64,000 bases of DNA. It comes from Pseudomonas paeninsulae (GTDB taxonomy: Bacteria > Pseudomonadota > Gammaproteobacteria > Pseudomonadales > Pseudomonadaceae). Below the pieces are notes generated by a model. The model was not told where the DNA came from. It ran no database searches and saw nothing but the letters and a program-made list of their open reading frames with translations. The DNA lies in contig NZ_CP141799.1 of the NCBI RefSeq assembly GCF_035621475.1, positions 4,018,501-4,082,500 of the forward strand, read 5' to 3'. Below are positions 1 to 11,108 of this stretch, piece by piece. Position 1 is the first letter of the stretch, and each line of letters begins with the position of its first letter. A program made the position numbers and the translations under genes.

Positions 1-312
1 GCAGTAGCGCGGGCCGCGTAGTTTGAGCGCAGCGATTCGCATCAGCTTGGTAGCCTGGATGAAATCCGTGGAACGCCTGCAACGCTCGAACCTGACCGAT
101 AGCGAGGCACTGGTGGGAGGGGCTTTAGCCGCGACGGCCTCGTTCGAGGGCGCTGCGCGCCAGCGCCGCTAAAGCGCCTCCCACGATCAACTTACGCGCT
201 CCAGTTTGCCAGCCACCCCCACTATGGTCTGGCACTGAACCGACATTTCAACGCTGTTTCGACACTAGGCTTATTTGGGCTATACGCCGCCGGCCTGAAG
301 TGGAGAAGGCCT
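1..312. other. Intergenic stretch, no convincing gene
   Basis: I see no recognisable coding region here. A minus-strand ATG at 40-42 opens a frame running off the left edge, too short to judge. The stretch holds one REP-like palindrome (112-183), listed separately. The expected neighbour of tadA in other Pseudomonas is not visible. Confidence 0.5.
112..183. repeat. REP-like imperfect palindrome
   Basis: The arms GTGGGAGGGGCTTTAGCC and, inverted, CGCTAAAGCGCCTCCCAC face each other across a GC-rich loop. This is the usual form of Pseudomonas repetitive extragenic palindromes, and the element lies outside coding sequence. Confidence 0.7.
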
Positions 313-795
313 CTACCGCGTTGCGCGCCGCGTTTTGAAGAATTCGCTGAGTACTGCGCCGCACTCCTCGGCCAGCACTCCGCCCTCGATCAGCACCCGA
401 TGATTGAGAAACGCCTGACTGAAGAACTCGCCACGACTCAGCGCCACCCCGGCCTTGGGCTCGGTGGCGCCATACACCACCCGTTGAATCCGCGCATGCA
501 CGATCAGCCCGGCGCACATGCTGCACGGCTCCAGGGTCACATACAGGGTGCTGCCCGGCAGGCGGTAGTTGTCGGCGGCCTGCGCTGCGGCGCGAATCGC
601 CACCATCTCGGCGTGCGCGCTGGGGTCGTGACTGGATATCGGGCAGTTGAAGCCGCGCCCGACGATCACGCCATCCTGCACCAGCACGGCGCCGACCGGC
701 ACCTCGCCCAGGGCTGCGCCTTCGGCGGCCAGGGCCAGGGCTTCGCGCATGTAATGCTGATCCTGGCTGCGGTCGATGATCTTTGCCTGGCGCAT
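313..795 (-). CDS. tadA: tRNA-specific adenosine deaminase TadA
   Basis: This zinc enzyme converts adenosine to inosine at the wobble position of tRNA-Arg(ACG). The 160-residue protein has the deaminase signature: HAE at residues 61-63 supplies a zinc ligand and the catalytic Glu, and PCSMC at 90-94 supplies the two Cys ligands. An in-frame ATG 19 codons further upstream exists, but the ATG at 795 follows a GGTGG-like ribosome site and matches the family length. Its start overlaps the stop of the upstream multicopper oxidase gene (TGATG), so the two are probably translationally coupled. Confidence 0.93.
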   Translation of the reverse strand: MRQAKIIDRSQDQHYMREALALAAEGAALGEVPVGAVLVQDGVIVGRGFNCPISSHDPSAHAEMVAIRAAAQAADNYRLPGSTLYVTLEPCSMCAGLIVHARIQRVVYGATEPKAGVALSRGEFFSQAFLNHRVLIEGGVLAEECGAVLSEFFKTRRATR

Positions 796-2162
796 CAGGC
801 CACCTCGATCGCGGCCATCAGGCCGGTTTCCATATGATCGATGACATGGCAATGGAACATCCAGATGCCGGGGTTATCTGCGACGAAGGCGATTCGCGCG
901 ACCTCATTCTTACCCAGCAGATAAGTGTCGGTGAAATACGGAATGATCTTCTTGCGATTGGACGAGATCACCTTGAACGCCAACCCGTGCAGGTGGATCG
1001 GGTGCAGGTACTGGGCCATGTTGCGCAGCTCGAAGATGTAATGGCCGTCCTTCTTCAGGCTGGCGATGGGCCGATCCGCGCAGGTCTTGTCATTGATGTC
1101 CCAGGCCTGGCCGTTGATCTGCCAATACTTGGCCGGCCCCTTGTCGTCCACACCAGCCAGCGTCGCCGACCACTCGAAGTTGAACCGCAGGGTCTCGGCC
1201 CGCGCCAGATCGGGCTCCGCTACCGGATTGCGCGGCAGCCGCGCCGGCCAGTCGCCCGCGCTTTCAGTCGTCGCAGTGCTTTTCAGGGTGGCCAGGCGCA
1301 TCGGCCCGTTGCGCAGCGACAGCTCCTGACCAGCCGCCGGCACGCGAACAGCCAGATCGATACGCATGCCAGGCCCCAACCAGTACTCCTTACCCAGCGC
1401 GCGCGGCTCGATCGGGTGGCCGTCCAGCGCATAAATGCGCACTTCGGCACCGGGTAGATTGAGGCGGTAGGTCACGGTGTTGTCCAGGTTCAACAGCCGC
1501 AGGCGTACCACCTGCCCGGCCGGCAGTTCCAGGGTCGGCCGTGACTTGCCGTTGATGCTGCTCAAGCGTCCGCGCGTACCTTCGCGGGCCGCCTCGCGCG
1601 GCACACTGAACGCGGTGAAGGCGCCCTGCTCGTCGATATGCCAGGTCTTCAGACTCAGCGTGCGTTCATGCCTGAACCCGCTCGGCTCGCGCTCCTCGAC
1701 AATCAGTGGACCGACCAGTCCGCGGCCCAGTTGCCCGGCGCTGGACAGGTGCGGGTGGTACCAGAAATTGCCGGCGTCTTCGGTCTTGAAGCGGTAGTCG
1801 AAATACTCGCCCGGCAGTACCGGCAACTGCGAGACGTAGGGCACACCGTCCATTTCCAGCGGCAGGCGAATACCATGCCAGTGAATGGTGCTCGGCTCAT
1901 CCAGGTGATTGATAAAGCGCACCCGCAGCCAATCGCCCTGGCGCGAGCGAATTTCCACGCCCGGCGCCTGCCCACCATAGGCCCAGGCTGGGGTCATGTG
2001 CCCGGGTACCAGCTCGATATCGAGCGGCGCGGCAATCAACTCGTAGTCATGGCTCGCCTGGTTTTCTGCACGCCCTAGCCAGTAGCGCACGCCGCCGGTA
2101 CCCAGCCCTACGGCGGTCAAACCAAGCAGGCCACCGAGAAGTTGTCGACGTGTAAATGACAT
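795..2162 (-). CDS. Tat-exported multicopper oxidase
   Basis: The 455-residue protein begins with a twin-arginine signal (TRRQLLGG at residues 4-11, then a hydrophobic stretch), so it is predicted to be exported folded. The copper sites are all visible: HWHG at about 94-97, WYHPHL at about 134-139, HPIHLHG near residue 400 and HCHVIDHMETGLM near the C-terminus. The last has the Cys-His pair of the type 1 site and a Met axial ligand. Family members oxidise Cu(I), metals or phenolics, and the substrate here is not known. The start was chosen at the ATG preceded by GAGGT. It lies between guaA and tadA, all on the minus strand. Confidence 0.88.
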   Translation of the reverse strand: MSFTRRQLLGGLLGLTAVGLGTGGVRYWLGRAENQASHDYELIAAPLDIELVPGHMTPAWAYGGQAPGVEIRSRQGDWLRVRFINHLDEPSTIHWHGIRLPLEMDGVPYVSQLPVLPGEYFDYRFKTEDAGNFWYHPHLSSAGQLGRGLVGPLIVEEREPSGFRHERTLSLKTWHIDEQGAFTAFSVPREAAREGTRGRLSSINGKSRPTLELPAGQVVRLRLLNLDNTVTYRLNLPGAEVRIYALDGHPIEPRALGKEYWLGPGMRIDLAVRVPAAGQELSLRNGPMRLATLKSTATTESAGDWPARLPRNPVAEPDLARAETLRFNFEWSATLAGVDDKGPAKYWQINGQAWDINDKTCADRPIASLKKDGHYIFELRNMAQYLHPIHLHGLAFKVISSNRKKIIPYFTDTYLLGKNEVARIAFVADNPGIWMFHCHVIDHMETGLMAAIEVA

Positions 2163-2289
2163 GGGTACAGACACCTCTAGATAGGGGGACTTTCTAGAAC
2201 AAAACGCTGGGCCCATCGGGAAAGCAAGGTAGGCATGTAATAGCCGACCTCTGACGGATCGGCTTTTTAGAAGCTTTTAAAATCGAACA

Positions 2290-2425
2290 GGCGACGCAGA
2301 AAAAGGGCTACTGGGCTAAGGCCAGGCAAGGCGCCCCGGAGCTTTTAAGCGCAGCGTACTGCAGTACGTGAGCATTAAAAGCGAGGACGCAACGCTGCAT
2401 GGCCGACGACCAGGAAGCCGCCCCG
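2290..2425. repeat. Intergenic repeat with TGAGCATT core
   Basis: The spacer between guaA and the oxidase gene holds a palindromic core at 2351-2376 (GCAGCGTACTGCAGTACGTG then AGCATT). Flanking CTTTTAA and TTAAAAG arms surround it. The core resembles ones at 4212-4237 and 6595-6623. The outer limits given here are approximate. Confidence 0.5.
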
Positions 2426-2433
2426 CTAACGCA

Positions 2434-4014
2434 TCATTCCCACTCGATGGTGGCAGGCGGTTTGCTCGACACGTCGTAGGTGACGCGGGAGATGCCTTCG
2501 ATCTCATTGATGATGCGCCCGCTGACGGTTTCCAGCAGCTCGTAAGGCAGGTGCGCCCAACGGGCGGTCATGAAGTCGACGGTTTCCACGGCGCGCAGGG
2601 CGACAACCCAGGCGTAACGACGGCCATCGCCGACCACGCCAACCGACTTCACCGGCTGGAACACCACAAACGCCTGGCTAACCTTGTGGTACCAGTCGGC
2701 CTTGCGCAGCTCTTCGATAAAGATGTGGTCGGCACGACGCAGCAGGTCGGCGTACTCCTTCTTCACTTCACCGAGAATGCGCACACCCAAGCCTGGGCCC
2801 GGGAATGGATGACGGTAAACCATGTCGTACGGCAGACCGAGTTCAAGACCCAGGCGGCGCACTTCGTCCTTGAACAGTTCGCGCAGCGGCTCGACCAGCT
2901 TCAGGTTCATCTCTTCCGGCAGGCCACCGACGTTGTGGTGCGACTTGATCACGTGAGCCTTGCCGCTTTTCGCGCCAGCCGACTCGATCACGTCCGGGTA
3001 GATGGTGCCTTGAGCGAGGAACTTGATGTTGCCCAGCTTGCAGGACTCGGCATCGAACACGTCGATAAAGGTGCGACCGATGATCTTGCGTTTCTTCTCC
3101 GGGTCGGACTCGCCGGCCAAGTTATTCAGGAACTGCTCCTGCGCGTTGGCACGAATCACTTTGACGCCCATGTTCTCGGCGAACATGGCCATCACTTGCT
3201 CGCCTTCGTGCAAGCGCAGCAGGCCGTTGTCGACAAATACGCAGGTCAGCTGATCGCCGATGGCCTTGTGCAGCAACGCGGCAACCACCGAAGAGTCCAC
3301 ACCGCCAGACAGACCGAGCAGCACGTTGGCGCTGCCAACCTGGGCACGCACGTTGGCGATGGCGTCTTCAGCAATCTTCGCCGGCGTCCACAGCGCTTCA
3401 CACTGGCAGATGTCGAGGATGAAGCGCGAAAGGATGCGACCGCCCTGCTTGGTGTGAGTCACTTCCGGGTGGAACTGCACGCCGTAGTAGCCGAGGGCAT
3501 CGTTGAACATGCCGGCAATCGGGCAGCTCGGCGTGCTGGCCAGGATGTGGAAGTCCTGCGGCAACTTGGTGACCTTGTCACCGTGGCTCATCCACACGTC
3601 GAGGCCGAACAGGCCGTCGGCGTCGATGTGGTCTTCGATGCCATCAAGCAGACGGCTCTTACCGACCACGTCAACACGGGCATAACCGAATTCACGCAGC
3701 TCGGAACCTTCAACCTTACCGCCCAGTTGCTCGGCCATGGTCTGCATGCCGTAGCAGATACCAAAAACCGGCACGCCGAGGTCGAACACCGCTTTCGGCG
3801 CGCGCGGGCTGTCGGCTTCATGCACCGACTCCGGGCCACCGGCGAGGATGATGCCGCGCGGGGCGAAAGCACGGATGTCATCGTCGCTCATGTCGAACGG
3901 GTGCAACTCGCAATACACACCAATCTCGCGCACGCGGCGGGCAATCAGCTGGGTGTATTGGGAGCCGAAGTCGAGGATCAGGATGCGGTGGGCGTGGATG
4001 TCTTGATGAGCCAT
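2434..4014 (-). CDS. guaA: GMP synthase (glutamine-hydrolysing)
   Basis: GuaA aminates XMP to GMP using glutamine and ATP, the last step of GMP synthesis in the cytoplasm. The 526-residue protein has an N-terminal class I glutamine amidotransferase domain with nucleophile Cys87 in FGICYG and its His-Glu partner in FHPEVTH. An ATP-pyrophosphatase domain follows with the P-loop SGGVDSS near residue 235. The C-terminal dimerisation domain ends in TIEWE, as usual for the family. The length is normal. guaB lies upstream on the same strand, separated by a 334-bp repeat-bearing spacer, so the pair may not be a tight operon here. Confidence 0.97.
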   Translation of the reverse strand: MAHQDIHAHRILILDFGSQYTQLIARRVREIGVYCELHPFDMSDDDIRAFAPRGIILAGGPESVHEADSPRAPKAVFDLGVPVFGICYGMQTMAEQLGGKVEGSELREFGYARVDVVGKSRLLDGIEDHIDADGLFGLDVWMSHGDKVTKLPQDFHILASTPSCPIAGMFNDALGYYGVQFHPEVTHTKQGGRILSRFILDICQCEALWTPAKIAEDAIANVRAQVGSANVLLGLSGGVDSSVVAALLHKAIGDQLTCVFVDNGLLRLHEGEQVMAMFAENMGVKVIRANAQEQFLNNLAGESDPEKKRKIIGRTFIDVFDAESCKLGNIKFLAQGTIYPDVIESAGAKSGKAHVIKSHHNVGGLPEEMNLKLVEPLRELFKDEVRRLGLELGLPYDMVYRHPFPGPGLGVRILGEVKKEYADLLRRADHIFIEELRKADWYHKVSQAFVVFQPVKSVGVVGDGRRYAWVVALRAVETVDFMTARWAHLPYELLETVSGRIINEIEGISRVTYDVSSKPPATIEWE

Positions 4015-4100
4015 GGCCGTCTCTCGTAGCGAAATTCACAAATGACAAGGGGCTGCCCCGTCGTTCTCAACAGCAGCAGCCCCGTGCCTGAACAATTTTC

Positions 4101-4348
4101 AAAAATGGATTTGCCACGTCGCCAGCGCAGTGCCAGCAAGGCAGCGCCCGATCCCTTTGGGCTGGCTGCATTCACCCCATCCATGGGGATCGCGGAGAGG
4201 AGCGAGGAAGCGCAGTTTGCTGTAGCAAATGAGCATTTACTCACTCCGTTCGCCCTTTCGGGCCGTCCTTCGGACGTTCACTGGCAAGCCAGTGTCGAGC
4301 TCCTCTCCAACGCCGCTGGCGCAAGCGCAGCAGCGGCACATCCATTTT

Positions 4349-4349
<1 letters not shown>
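4101..4349. repeat. MITE-like structured element in the guaB-guaA spacer
   Basis: The element is bounded by near-perfect 15-bp inverted repeats: AAAAATGGATTTGCC at 4101-4115 and the complement of AAAAATGGATGTGCC at 4335-4349. It contains a TGAGCATT core (4212-4237) and several smaller hairpins, for example CACTGGCAAGCCAGTG near 4280. Its right end runs into the guaB stop codon. No protein is apparent inside. Confidence 0.55.
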
Positions 4350-5875
<1,526 letters not shown>

Positions 5876-5947
5876 TCACTCAATGCAAACAATCGGCCGT
5901 GATGCCGCGCCCTGTCGCAGCCAGCGCACGCGCCTGCCAAGCAGGCG

Positions 5948-6499
5948 TTACAGCTTGACCTCAACCACGGACAGCGGGTAACCCAGTCGGTCGGCGAATT
6001 CGTCGAGAAAGCTCTGTTTGAAACCCGCCTCGGCCCAGTTATTGAAGATAAAGCCCAGATTGGAAAAGCCGCAGGGCTGCAGAAACAGGAAGCCATTGAT
6101 GTCGTCTTCGTGACTGCATAGCGGGCAGATGAAGGTGTCGGTATGGCCGGGCATCCAGTCCTCCAGGCGATCGAACAGCTCCACGCCAACCTCCTTGCGA
6201 CACTGCGGACAACCGGCCTCCTCGAGAAAATCGTGCAGCGGGGTAAAGATGCAGCGTTTGTAGACGATTTCCAGACCATTGACCGGCTGGGCGAAAGGCA
6301 ATAACTGCGGCTGCTCGACCACCCGCCGGGCACCCGGGGCAACGCCATAGGCCATTTTGTTGAACGTTCGGCCGCAGGTGCTTAGCTGCGCCTCAATAAC
6401 ATTCTGCTGCACCAGCCAGCGCACAATCGCCCGCGCCCTGGCTTCATGCCCGGGAAAGCTGGAGATTTTCGGCACTATGATGGCTTGCTGTTCGCTCAT
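5948..6499 (-). CDS. Conserved protein with two CxxC pairs
   Basis: The 183-residue soluble protein has CPQC and CPLC motifs about 35 residues apart in its centre, which suggests a treble-clef or zinc-ribbon metal site. I recognise it as a small conserved Pseudomonas protein that has carried misleading transporter-ATPase labels in annotations. No Walker motif is present, so I do not support that label. The start MSEQQAIIVPKI was preferred over a 27-codon longer frame that begins inside the neighbouring repeat. It is divergent from xseA, with a MITE-like element between them. Function unknown. Confidence 0.7.
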   Translation of the reverse strand: MSEQQAIIVPKISSFPGHEARARAIVRWLVQQNVIEAQLSTCGRTFNKMAYGVAPGARRVVEQPQLLPFAQPVNGLEIVYKRCIFTPLHDFLEEAGCPQCRKEVGVELFDRLEDWMPGHTDTFICPLCSHEDDINGFLFLQPCGFSNLGFIFNNWAEAGFKQSFLDEFADRLGYPLSVVEVKL

Positions 6500-6533
6500 G
6501 AAAGACTCTGTTCCGAGGTTATAGCCGCGCAGC

Positions 6534-6681
6534 TTAACAGGCCGTTGAAAAACGTAGGCGAGGCAGCCGAGACAAGGCAAAAACAGGCGAGGAAGCAGAG
6601 TTTACGAGCTGTAAATGAGCATTCCGAGCCTGTTTTTAACGCCGTATCGGCAACGTAGGTAGTTTTTCAACGGCCTGTTAA
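6534..6681. repeat. MITE-like element with perfect 20-bp terminal inverted repeats
   Basis: TTAACAGGCCGTTGAAAAAC at 6534-6553 is repeated exactly, inverted, at 6662-6681, giving a 148-bp element. The centre holds a palindromic TGAGCATT core (6595-6623). No protein is encoded and no obvious target duplication flanks it. It sits in the divergent promoter region upstream of xseA. Confidence 0.8.
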
Positions 6682-6749
6682 TGGCCCGGCGCCGCCGGTC
6701 AAGGCAAACGGCCTATGGTCGGCCTGGCAAAGCCTTTATCATGCCGGGC

Positions 6750-8129
6750 ATGATCAAAGACCCGTTCCAACGCCTGAACCTCGACCGCGAAGTGCTCAGC
6801 GTCAGCCAGCTCAATAACCGCGCACGCTTGCTGCTGGAAGATGTGTTCTCTGGCATCTGGGTCGAGGGGGAAATTTCCAACCTGGCCAAGCCGGCCTCCG
6901 GGCATATCTACTTCACTCTTAAAGATAGTCAGGCCCAGGTACGCTGCGCCCTGTTCCGACAGAGCGCGACCAAGGTTCGTCAGGCCTTGCGCGATGGCCT
7001 GGCGGTCAAGGTGCGCGGCAAGGTCTCGCTGTTTGAAGGGCGCGGTGATTACCAGTTGATTCTCGACAGCGTCGAGCCGGCCGGCGACGGCGCCCTGCGC
7101 CTGGCCTTCGAGGCGCTGAAAGACAAACTCAGCGCCGAAGGTCTGTTCGCCACTGAGCGCAAAATCGCCCTGCCCGCCCATCCCAAGCGCATCGGCATCG
7201 TCAGCTCGCCGACCGGCGCGGTAATCCGCGACATCATCAGTGTGTTCCGCCGCCGCGCCCCGCAGGTCGCCCTGACCCTGATCCCCACGGCCGTACAGGG
7301 CCGCGAAGCCAGCGCGCAGATCATCCGCGCCCTGCAACTGGCCGACCGCCAGGGCTTCGACGCACTGATCCTGGCGCGTGGCGGCGGTTCGCTGGAAGAC
7401 CTCTGGAGCTTCAACGAAGAAGCCGTGGCACGCGCGGTCGCGGCCTGCGTCACACCGATCGTCAGCGCGGTCGGCCACGAAACCGACGTCTCCATCTGCG
7501 ATTTCGTCGCCGACGTACGCGCCCCCACGCCCTCGGCCGCCGCCGAACTGCTGGCCCCCGACGCCAGCGAGCTGGTGCAGCGCCTGCACAGCCTGCAGCG
7601 CCGCCTGATCATGCGCATGCACAACCGCCTGGAGCGCGAACGCCTGCGCCTGGATGGCCTGACCCGGCGCCTGCGCCACCCCGGCGAACGCCTGCGCCAG
7701 CACGCCCAGCGCCTGGACGATCTGGAAATGCGCCTGGCACGGGCCTTCGAGCGCCAGCTGAACAACCGCCGCGAACGCCTCGCGCGCCTGCACACCCGCC
7801 TGGCCGGCCAGCATCCCGAGCGCACGTTGCAACTGCTGCGCCAGCGCCTGGGCAGCCTCGCCGAGCGCCTGCCACGGGCCATGCGCGAAGGCCTGAAGCA
7901 ACGCCGTCTGCAATTGCAAAGCCAGGTGCAGACCCTAAATGCGGTCAGCCCGCTGGCCACCCTCGGCCGCGGCTACAGCATTCTCCTCGACGAGCGCGGC
8001 CGGGCCGTGCGCCGCGCCGCCGACACCCACACCGGCCAGCGCCTGAAAGCACGCCTGGCCGAAGGCGAGTTGGATGTGCGGGTCGAAGACAACCACGTGC
8101 AGCCGGCGACCCTGTCGCTGCTGGACTGA
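6750..8129 (+). CDS. xseA: Exodeoxyribonuclease VII large subunit
   Basis: XseA is the catalytic subunit of exonuclease VII, which degrades single-stranded DNA from both ends together with XseB. The 459-residue protein opens with an OB-fold (GIWVEGEISNLAKPASGHIYFTLKD). A nuclease domain with RGGGSLEDLWSFN and GHETDVSICD follows, then a long Arg/Leu-rich coiled coil at about 270-400. The start MIKDPFQRLN was chosen over a frame beginning at the end of the upstream MITE, because that extension is not family-like. xseB is not adjacent, as is common. Confidence 0.95.
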   Translation: MIKDPFQRLNLDREVLSVSQLNNRARLLLEDVFSGIWVEGEISNLAKPASGHIYFTLKDSQAQVRCALFRQSATKVRQALRDGLAVKVRGKVSLFEGRGDYQLILDSVEPAGDGALRLAFEALKDKLSAEGLFATERKIALPAHPKRIGIVSSPTGAVIRDIISVFRRRAPQVALTLIPTAVQGREASAQIIRALQLADRQGFDALILARGGGSLEDLWSFNEEAVARAVAACVTPIVSAVGHETDVSICDFVADVRAPTPSAAAELLAPDASELVQRLHSLQRRLIMRMHNRLERERLRLDGLTRRLRHPGERLRQHAQRLDDLEMRLARAFERQLNNRRERLARLHTRLAGQHPERTLQLLRQRLGSLAERLPRAMREGLKQRRLQLQSQVQTLNAVSPLATLGRGYSILLDERGRAVRRAADTHTGQRLKARLAEGELDVRVEDNHVQPATLSLLD

Positions 8130-8183
8130 TCAATCATCAGGTGGATGAGCACAACGGCATCCACCCTACACTCGGGATACCGC

Positions 8184-9008
8184 ATGCGTTTTCTTGCCTT
8201 GCTAGTCACCCTTTGCCTCGCCCTGCCCGTGCAGGCCGAAGGTTTTATCACCCGCCTGCTCAACCAGCCGGTACCCGGCGGCGTCGCCGTGATCGACCTG
8301 GGGCCGGCTGCCAGCGCACCCCGCACCACTTACCAAGGCAAACCGGTGCTGGTGATCCACGAAGACGGGCAGCGCTGGGTCGCCATCGTCGGCCTGCCCC
8401 TGACGACTAAACCCGGCAGTCAGCAGATCAAGGTGAACGACACTCAGCGCCTGAGCTTCCAGGTCGGCGGCAAGCACTACGCCGAGCAACGCATCACCAT
8501 CAAGAACCAGCAGCAGGTCAACCCGAACGCCGCCAACCTCAAGCGCATCAACCGCGAACTCGCCGAGCAGACCCGCGCCTACCAGCAATTCAGTGCCCGC
8601 CAGCCGAGCAACCTGCTGTTCGACAAGCCTGTCAGCGGGCCACTGTCCAGCCCCTTCGGCCTGCGCCGCTTCTTCAATGGCGAAGAACGCAACCCACATT
8701 CCGGCCTGGACTTCGCCGCCAAGCGCGGCACCCCGGTCCAGGCGCCGGCGGCAGGACAGGTAATCCTGATCGGCGACTACTTCTTCAACGGCAAGACCGT
8801 GTTCGTCGACCACGGCCAGGGCCTGATCAGCATGTTCTGCCACCTCTCGGAAATCGGCGTCAAGGTCGGCGACGAACTGCCGCGCGGCGGCGTGCTCGGC
8901 AAGGTCGGCGCCACCGGTCGCGCCACCGGGCCGCATTTGCACTGGAACGTCAGCCTGAATGATGCGCGGATCGACCCGGCCATTTTTATCGGGGCATTCA
9001 AACCCTGA
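8184..9008 (+). CDS. M23/LytM-family peptidase, exported
   Basis: The 274-residue protein has a signal peptide (MRFLALLVTLCLALPVQAEG). A beta-rich region follows, then a C-terminal M23 domain with zinc-site motifs: PHSGLDF provides H and D, and GPHLHW provides the HxH. Family members cleave peptidoglycan cross-links or, when degenerate, activate amidases. Here the residues look intact, so a periplasmic endopeptidase is likely. The first ATG (8145) is skipped because the signal peptide begins at 8184. It lies 54 nt downstream of xseA. Confidence 0.87.
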   Translation: MRFLALLVTLCLALPVQAEGFITRLLNQPVPGGVAVIDLGPAASAPRTTYQGKPVLVIHEDGQRWVAIVGLPLTTKPGSQQIKVNDTQRLSFQVGGKHYAEQRITIKNQQQVNPNAANLKRINRELAEQTRAYQQFSARQPSNLLFDKPVSGPLSSPFGLRRFFNGEERNPHSGLDFAAKRGTPVQAPAAGQVILIGDYFFNGKTVFVDHGQGLISMFCHLSEIGVKVGDELPRGGVLGKVGATGRATGPHLHWNVSLNDARIDPAIFIGAFKP

Positions 9009-9047
9009 AACATTGCCGTGCTCCAGTGACTTACCGAGGGACTGTTG

Positions 9048-9590
9048 ATGCGAATCAAAGCCGAGACTTCAACCCTGCTGATCATCGACATTCAGGCCCG
9101 CCTGTTTCCGGTCATCCATGACAGCGCCACACTGGCCGAAAATGCCTTGTGGTTGCAGCAGGTGGCGCAGCGCATCGGCGTGCCCGTGCTGCTCACCGAG
9201 CAGTACAGCAAGGGCCTGGGGCAGACGATCCCGTCCTTGCGCGACGGCCACCCAGACGAGGCCATCATCGAGAAGCTGCATTTTTCTGCAGTCAGCGAAG
9301 GCGAGCTGTTCAAGCGCCCCGGCGGTGAACGCGCGCAGTTCGTGGTGTGCGGCAGCGAAGCGCATGTCTGCGTGCTGCAGACCGTACTCGACCTGCTCGC
9401 CCAGGGCCGCCAGGTCTTCGTAGTGGCTGAGGCCGTCGGCTCGCGCCAGGCCTCGGACAAGGCGCTGGCCCTGGCACGCATGCAGCAAGCCGGCGCCAGC
9501 ATCGTGTCGCGGGAAATGGTCGCCTTCGAATGGCTCGAGCAGGCCGGCAACCCGCTGTTTCGCGAAGTGAGCAAGACGTTCATTCGCTGA
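9048..9590 (+). CDS. Isochorismatase-fold hydrolase
   Basis: The 180-residue protein has the cysteine-hydrolase core: Asp in LLIIDIQARL near the N-terminus, a Lys in EKLHFS, and the nucleophile Cys in VVCGSEAHVCV. Members hydrolyse isochorismate, nicotinamide or other amides, and the substrate cannot be read from the sequence. A TTG lies directly upstream of the ATG, and the ATG is preferred. It lies between the M23 peptidase and the mechanosensitive channel on the same strand. Confidence 0.85.
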   Translation: MRIKAETSTLLIIDIQARLFPVIHDSATLAENALWLQQVAQRIGVPVLLTEQYSKGLGQTIPSLRDGHPDEAIIEKLHFSAVSEGELFKRPGGERAQFVVCGSEAHVCVLQTVLDLLAQGRQVFVVAEAVGSRQASDKALALARMQQAGASIVSREMVAFEWLEQAGNPLFREVSKTFIR

Positions 9591-9681
9591 ACCCGCCGGC
9601 ACCCCCTGCATCCTGAACACCACAGACGGCCAGGCATGCATCGACGCATGCCGACCTATCCGTGCAACCCGGAGTTGAAAC

Positions 9682-10929
9682 ATGCGTAACGAATTCAACG
9701 GCTGGCTCGACTGGCTGAGCGCCCACCCAGAACTGCAAACCCTGACCTTCTCCGCACTGCTGATCATCGCCGCCTGGCTATCCAACTGGCTGGTCAAGCG
9801 CATTCTGGTACGCGGCCTGTATCGCCTGCTGCGCCAGGCCGGCGATGCCCAATGGCAAGACTTCGGCATCATCAAGCGGCTGTCGAACATTGTCCCGGCA
9901 CTGCTGCTGTCTGCCGGCGTCACCGCCATACCCGGCCTGCCGGAGACTGCTGTGGCGGTGGTGCGCAACGTCTGCAGCGGCTTTATCGTGCTGACCATCG
10001 CCCTGGCCCTGAGCGCCCTGCTGGACATCGCCAATCTGCTCCACCAGCGCCGCAAGGATGCTCACCTGCACCCGATCAAAGGCTACCTGCAGGTCGTCAA
10101 GATCATCCTGTACGTGGTCTCCAGCATCCTGATCATCGCCACCCTGATCGACCGCTCACCCCTGATCCTGCTCTCCGGCCTTGGCGCCATGGCCGCCGTA
10201 TTGATGCTGATTTTCCAGGACACCATTCTGTCGCTGGTGGCCAGCGTGCAGATCTCCTCCAACGACATCGTGCGTGTGGGGGACTGGATAGAAATGCCGC
10301 AACTGAATGCCGATGGCGACGTGATCGACATCGCCCTGCACACGGTCAAGGTGCAGAACTGGGACAAGACCATCACCAGCATCCCGACCAAGCGCTTTAT
10401 CAGCGACCCATTCAAGAACTGGCGCGGCATGCAGGAGTGCGGCGGACGGCGGATCATGCGCAACCTGTACCTCGACCAGACCAGCATCGGCTTCCTCAAC
10501 CCGGAGGAAATAACCCGCCTGCAGCGCGTCAGCCTGCTCAAGCAATACCTGAAGAACAAGCACAGCGAGTTGCTCAGCTGGAACAGCGCACTGGCCGAAG
10601 ACGGCCAGGAGCCAGCCAACACCCGCCGCATCACCAATATCGGCACCTTCCGTGCCTATGTGGAGCACTACCTGCGCCAACACCCGCAGATTAACCAGGA
10701 CATGACCCAACTGGTACGCCAGCTCAGCCCGACGGCCGACGGCCTGCCGCTGCAGCTCTATTGCTTCACCAACACCATTGCCTGGGGCAGTTACGAGAGC
10801 ACCCAGTCGGATATCTTCGACCACCTACTGGCGATCCTGCCTGAGTTCGGCCTGCGCGTGTTCCAACACCCCAGTGGTGCGGACATGCGTGAACTGGGAC
10901 GCAGCCGAGCCGCGCAAACGGAACACTGA
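9682..10929 (+). CDS. ybdG: YbdG-type mechanosensitive channel
   Basis: The 415-residue inner-membrane protein has about five hydrophobic segments in its first 190 residues, followed by the MscS pore-and-beta domain (ILLSGLGAMAAVLMLIFQD). The stretch VGDWIEMP and GDVIDIALHTVKVQNWDKT with the SIPTK loop matches E. coli YbdG, a miniconductance osmotic channel of the same length. The C-terminal region (NIGTFRAYVEHYLRQHP) is also YbdG-like. It is probably an osmotic-stress release valve or sensor. Confidence 0.88.
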   Translation: MRNEFNGWLDWLSAHPELQTLTFSALLIIAAWLSNWLVKRILVRGLYRLLRQAGDAQWQDFGIIKRLSNIVPALLLSAGVTAIPGLPETAVAVVRNVCSGFIVLTIALALSALLDIANLLHQRRKDAHLHPIKGYLQVVKIILYVVSSILIIATLIDRSPLILLSGLGAMAAVLMLIFQDTILSLVASVQISSNDIVRVGDWIEMPQLNADGDVIDIALHTVKVQNWDKTITSIPTKRFISDPFKNWRGMQECGGRRIMRNLYLDQTSIGFLNPEEITRLQRVSLLKQYLKNKHSELLSWNSALAEDGQEPANTRRITNIGTFRAYVEHYLRQHPQINQDMTQLVRQLSPTADGLPLQLYCFTNTIAWGSYESTQSDIFDHLLAILPEFGLRVFQHPSGADMRELGRSRAAQTEH

Positions 10930-11108
10930 TACCGCCACATAGCCCTGGCCACAGCGCACGGATGGCCGGGGCAAAGCACTGCACAATCGCCGAGCAGCGC
11001 CGCCCGCCTCCACGCAATATAATTGCGCATAAGTCATGAAATAGATCGATATCACCAATTTTATCGCATCACTTGCCAGCTTTGATCGCGCCGGATAGGG
11101 TTGACGCC

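Noticed and set aside
1..42. Start of a minus-strand gene leaving the window
   Set aside because: Only 14 codons are visible, without a clear ribosome site or recognisable sequence.
2242..2271. AGCCGA...TCGGCTTTTT hairpin as a terminator
   Set aside because: The T-run faces the plus strand, but both flanking genes are on the minus strand, so it has no obvious transcript to end.
2368..4029. A 553-codon plus-strand frame over guaA, and similar long frames over guaB, xseA, leuA, der, valS and others
   Set aside because: They are antisense shadows typical of GC-rich coding DNA. The opposite strand encodes recognised proteins with intact motifs.
5948..6499. Sugar ABC-transporter ATPase label for the 183-residue protein
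   Set aside because: There are no Walker A, Walker B or ABC signature motifs; only two CxxC pairs are visible.
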